Source: Methylomonas rhizoryzae (GTDB taxonomy: Bacteria; Pseudomonadota; Gammaproteobacteria; Methylococcales; Methylomonadaceae). Taken from it: a stretch of DNA of 64,000 nt. The stretch spans positions 744,001-808,000 of the forward strand of contig NZ_CP043929.1 of assembly GCF_008632455.1 (NCBI RefSeq). The letters run 5' to 3'. Numbering within the stretch: the first letter of the stretch is position 1; each line of letters starts with the position of its first letter. The notes under the pieces are model-generated. The model was not told where the DNA came from. It searched no databases and saw only the letters and a list, made by a program, of their open reading frames with translations. This document shows, one piece after another, positions 61,274 to 64,000 of this stretch. The translations under genes were made by a program, and so were the position numbers.

Positions 61274-61680
61274 GATACCCGATAGCGATAGAAAGCGGCG
61301 ACGAAACCCACGCCTACGGTGTCGTGGTGCCCGATTTGCCCGGTTGTTTTTCCGCCGGCGACAGTTTGGACGAAGCGATAGCCAATGCCAAGGACGCCAT
61401 CGAATTATGGATGGAGACAGTCATCGAAGACGGTCAAGCCATCCCGGAAGCAGCGCCGATTGCCAAGCATCAAGCCGACCCGGAATTTGCCGGCTGGATT
61501 TGGGCGGTCGTGGAAGTGGATCTGTCCAAACTGTCAGGCAAAGCCAAGCGGGTCAACATCACGCTGCCGGAACGGGTGCTGGCAGCGATTGACCAAGCCG
61601 CCGCGCGATTCGGCGACACCCGTTCCGGATTGCTGGCTAAAGCGGCATTGGAATATGTCGAGCGACATTCGGAAGCTTGA
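61270..61680 (+). CDS. hicB: HicB-family antitoxin
   Basis: The 136-residue antitoxin has the N-terminal HicB domain (MRYPIAIESGDETHAYGVVV, PDLPGCFSAGDSLDEAI) that binds HicA. The C-terminal ribbon-helix-helix DNA-binding domain (VNITLPERVLAAIDQAAARF) probably represses the hicAB promoter. It is complete. Confidence 0.94.
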   Translation: MRYPIAIESGDETHAYGVVVPDLPGCFSAGDSLDEAIANAKDAIELWMETVIEDGQAIPEAAPIAKHQADPEFAGWIWAVVEVDLSKLSGKAKRVNITLPERVLAAIDQAAARFGDTRSGLLAKAALEYVERHSEA

Positions 61681-61927
61681 TCCAATTCCGTATGTTGTGG
61701 GCCGTACGTCCTGAGCTTGTCGAAGGGCGAGCGGCATTTTTCATGGACTAACTGCTCTTTTAAGTTAATTCGTTTTGGTGTCGCTAGCGCGAAGGCTTGT
61801 TTAAATGCCGAGACCCGACACATAAAACATCCGTCGCAATAGCGACACCGAATAATCAATAGCCCCCCAATCCCGGATTCCGCTTCGCTTCATCCAGGCT
61901 ACGCATCAAACCAATAAAACCGCCACC
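61681..61927. other. Intergenic stretch with inverted repeats
   Basis: No gene is supported here. It contains a perfect 10-bp inverted repeat (61777-61849) and two short segments of the kind often found scattered between proteobacterial genes (for example CCTGAGCTTGTCGAAGG near 61710). Confidence 0.5.
61777..61849. repeat. Inverted repeat element
   Basis: GGTGTCGCTA (61777-61786) and TAGCGACACC (61840-61849) are perfect 10-bp arms of a 73-bp element between hicB and the decayed YoeB pair. It could be a small mobile remnant or an RNA hairpin. Confidence 0.45.
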
Positions 61928-62179
61928 TCATTCATAATGACTCCACAACCGCAAGACCTTAACGTGCTTCTCGCCGCTCAATATTTGGTAAATCAAACGA
62001 TGCTGAATATTGATGCGCCGGCTAAATCGCCAACCCGTTGTTCATAATACGGCGGGTTCTGAAAGGGATCGTTTTTTGAGACTAACTAAGAGTTGCGAGG
62101 TTTTGTCCTTCAATCCCGCCGCCGCGAGTTTACGGGCGTCTTTTTGCGCTTGTTTGCTGTAAATGATTTCCCGGCTCAC
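61928..62179 (-). pseudogene. Decayed YoeB/Txe-family toxin
   Basis: From a GTG at 62179 the frame reads SREIIYSKQAQKDARKLAAA and GLKDKTSQLL. A frameshift leads to NDPFQNPPYYEQRVGDLAG, then about 13 bases of the conserved SRR region are missing, and the end INIQHRLIYQILSGEKHVKV with WSHYE lies in another frame up to the TGA at 61928. The toxin is inactive, having lost its catalytic Arg region. It resembles the intact toxin at 49392. Confidence 0.75.
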
Positions 62180-62388
62180 CAATCGAGTTCCTTGCTGCAT
62201 TCCTCGGCAGGGAATGCCGGGCTTTCCAAATGATAGTCTTGCGCATGCCGGCGTTTTACGTAAGCGCGCTTGACCGGATTGTTAGAAATAGAGTTGGGGT
62301 GGAGCGCATCATCCTCTTTATTGCGTGGCGTATTCCCGGAAATATCTTTGCCGCTTGCGCCTTTATGGGTAAAGCGGTAGAGGACCAA
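62176..62388 (-). pseudogene. Antitoxin remnant paired with the decayed toxin
   Basis: Only the end of this 70-codon frame looks real: HLESPAFPAEECSKELDW resembles the acidic C-terminus of the antitoxin at 49652-49864 (LDECSDRLDW), and its stop overlaps the toxin start as in a normal pair. The first part has no antitoxin similarity and was probably replaced by unrelated sequence. Confidence 0.5.
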
Positions 62389-62448
62389 AAGGGTCGGTCA
62401 GTCGGATCGATTTTTCGGGCAATCGCCTAAAGCCTTAGAGCATGCCGG

Positions 62449-63174
62449 TCAATCCGAATGCGGATGCGGCGATCCCGGTAAAAGGCCGATTAGGGCCGGG
62501 TCGTGTTCCTTGTCGCCTAAATCGGCGAAATCGATCACTCGGTAATCGGCCGTTTCCGGCGTAGGCCAGGGGGAATCGCCCAAGTGATGCCATTCTATCA
62601 AGCGCGTCTGCAAGGCATGGTCGCGGCGCTGGCGCTTGATCAACGCGGGCAATTGCAGTTGCGGCAGCCACAACAGTTCCAGGGTCTCTTGTTCCTCGGC
62701 TATGCTGCCGGCGTAACGAATCGCGCTGAACTCGCCGTATCGCTCTTCGCCGACGGCGTGCAACGCGGATAAGTCGGTCGGGGAAATCAGGGTGGCCAGC
62801 GTGGTCCAGATCGGCAGTTGGCCAATCGCTTTCAAGTCGCCGGATACGTATTCGATCAGTCGTTTTTGGGCGTGAAACAATTGTTGGTGGTTGATCTCGC
62901 CGTAATGGGTGCGGCTCCACACTTCGCTGCTTTCGGCGCATAGATTGTGCGTTTCGATTCGATCGGCGGCGCGGTACAGGCGCCAACGATAGTGCCGGCT
63001 GCCGTTTTTGGGGCGCTTGGCGTAGGTATCGCTTAGCGTGGTTTGGTACTCCGCGGCTAGACTGGGTAACGGTTCTTGGATACGCAGTGCGGGCAGCGGT
63101 TGGCCCGGCTGGTCGGCGCACGCGCTCAGAAAAAGTAAACAAAGCATGTATAAACCGGCGAGTGTATGAGGCAT
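62449..63174 (-). CDS. Unknown lipoprotein next to alkaline phosphatase
   Basis: I do not recognise this 241-residue protein. It has a lipoprotein signal (MPHTLAGLYMLCLLFLSAC, Cys19), then an alpha/beta domain with YRWRLYRAADRIETHN and EINHQQLFHAQKRLIEYVSG, and ends in a His/Ser/Asp-rich HPHSD. It lies 94 bases downstream of the alkaline phosphatase gene on the same strand and may be co-transcribed with it. Confidence 0.7.
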   Translation of the reverse strand: MPHTLAGLYMLCLLFLSACADQPGQPLPALRIQEPLPSLAAEYQTTLSDTYAKRPKNGSRHYRWRLYRAADRIETHNLCAESSEVWSRTHYGEINHQQLFHAQKRLIEYVSGDLKAIGQLPIWTTLATLISPTDLSALHAVGEERYGEFSAIRYAGSIAEEQETLELLWLPQLQLPALIKRQRRDHALQTRLIEWHHLGDSPWPTPETADYRVIDFADLGDKEHDPALIGLLPGSPHPHSD

Positions 63175-63268
63175 GGATGGGTTGCGGCTGGCGAGGCGCA
63201 GACGGAAAACGGGCGGTAAGGATTCAATCCGCGCTCCTGAAAATGTAGGCTTTTGCAGTAATCAAGGG

Positions 63269-64000
63269 TTATCGGCCGGGTTTGAACTGGAGAGCGTGCG
63301 CCATGACTTGATAAATATAGCTTTGTTCCTGCACGCCGTGGAATAAATACGCCTTAGGGCCGGTGGCGTAGATGGCTACGTCTTCGGCGGCGTGGGTTTC
63401 CAGTTCCAAAGGTACCGCCGCTTCCTGTAAGAAATCCGGATGGGCGCTATCCAGGCTGCGCAAATCCGGGCGCTTGCCGGGGCCGCGGTAGCCGGGACCG
63501 TTAGCATAACCCAAGGTGGTATAGGGCTGGCCGTTTTTGTCCAACGCGAAATTCTTAGCGCCCGGATGTTTGACTAAACCCAGGATGGGATTGCCGCGTT
63601 CCGGGTAGCCGGCGATGGTAAAGGTGTGGCTGTGATCGGCGGTAACGACGATCAAGGTGTCGGCGGCGTCGGTTTTGTTCACCGCTGTGCGTACCGCATT
63701 GGATAGTTCTATGGTATCGGTCAAGGCCCGGAATGCGTTGCCGGCGTGGTGGGCCAGGTCGATGCGGCCGGCTTCCACCATCAAAAAATAACCCTTGGGA
63801 TTTTTGGCCAATAGGTCGATGGCTTTCTCGGTCATTTGGCTTAAGGACGGTTCGCCGCCGCGGTCGCTAGGGCGATCGTATTCGTATTCCATATGCGAGC
63901 GTTCGAATAATCCCAGTAAATGCTCGGTGGTTTCCGGGTCTACGGCGTCGAATCCGGCTTTGTCGTAAACGTAGGCCGCTTTGGGATATTGTTTTAGCCA
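63269..64000 (-). CDS. phoA: Alkaline phosphatase, PhoA type (C-terminal part)
   Basis: The frame is open to the window edge, so the N-terminus (signal peptide and catalytic Ser) is missing. The 243 visible residues hold the metal-binding set of PhoA: Glu, Asp and His in VEAGRIDLAHHAG, Asp and His in VTADHSHTFT, and the last His in ETHAAEDVAIYATGP. It releases phosphate from organic monoesters in the periplasm. The ATG at 63892 is internal to the gene. Its length relative to E. coli PhoA (471) fits a gene cut near the middle. Confidence 0.93.
   Translation of the reverse strand, partial: WLKQYPKAAYVYDKAGFDAVDPETTEHLLGLFERSHMEYEYDRPSDRGGEPSLSQMTEKAIDLLAKNPKGYFLMVEAGRIDLAHHAGNAFRALTDTIELSNAVRTAVNKTDAADTLIVVTADHSHTFTIAGYPERGNPILGLVKHPGAKNFALDKNGQPYTTLGYANGPGYRGPGKRPDLRSLDSAHPDFLQEAAVPLELETHAAEDVAIYATGPKAYLFHGVQEQSYIYQVMAHALQFKPGR

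Overview
The window looks like chromosome of an aerobic, flagellated gammaproteobacterial methanotroph or methylotroph of the Methylomonas type. The main reason is a co-oriented ribulose monophosphate (RuMP) set: 3-hexulose-6-phosphate synthase, 6-phospho-3-hexuloisomerase, transketolase, transaldolase and fructose-bisphosphate aldolase. This is followed by a polar-flagellum and chemotaxis block of Pseudomonas/Vibrio type. No rRNA, tRNA or CRISPR array was seen. All identifications come from reading the protein sequences; no database search was run.

Layout. 1-2.7 kb: the end of mlaC (lipid transport), cmoA-cmoB (tRNA wobble uridine modification) and a small ComEA-like DNA-binding protein. 2.9-9.5 kb: RuMP formaldehyde fixation (hps-phi) and sugar rearrangement (tkt, tal, fba). 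Between tkt and tal sits an unrecognised membrane protein with two kinds of internal repeat, and several hairpins separate the genes. 9.7-28.2 kb: fliL-M-N-O-P-Q-R, flhB-A-F-G, fliA, cheY-Z-A, a MotC/MotD stator pair, the polar array-positioning pair ParC/ParP, cheW, a 57-residue unknown protein and a DUF2802 protein. All are on the plus strand with many start/stop overlaps.

28.2-38.1 kb: mixed housekeeping genes. There is an EexN-like secreted protein, a candidate small RNA, mpl (murein recycling), apaG-apaH and a group resembling accessory nitrogen-fixation genes (NifF-type flavodoxin, Fe-S leucine-rich-variant protein, unknown, ankyrin) behind a possible sigma-54 promoter. A minus-strand operon encodes a CheZ-like protein, a TPR lipoprotein and a DinG-type helicase. 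38.2-40.0 kb is a graveyard: an IS21 istA remnant and a collapsed FecI-FecR-PepSY iron-signalling locus. 40.2-48.4 kb: a sulfotransferase followed by a 2344-residue type I-secreted RTX protein with about 20 delta-60 repeats, cadherin domains, a VCBS-like region and calcium-binding repeats.

48.5-55.1 kb: a defence and toxin-antitoxin island on the minus strand. It holds a broken vapBC, an intact YoeB-type pair, an orphan antitoxin, and a two-gene unit of a small HEPN protein plus a 1506-residue nuclease-STAND NTPase. 55.5-59.7 kb: a LysR regulator divergent from a likely stress or electrophile operon (AhpD-like protein, PNPOx-ferredoxin reductase fusion, glutathione transferase, DUF1348). 60-62.4 kb: vapBC flanked by related intergenic repeats, hicAB and a decayed YoeB pair. 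62.4-64 kb: an unknown lipoprotein and the 3' part of an alkaline phosphatase.

The most novel-looking items are the HEPN + nuclease-STAND unit, the three-repeat superperiod inside the giant RTX protein, the repeat membrane protein inside the RuMP cluster, and a second CheZ-like phosphatase candidate away from the che genes.
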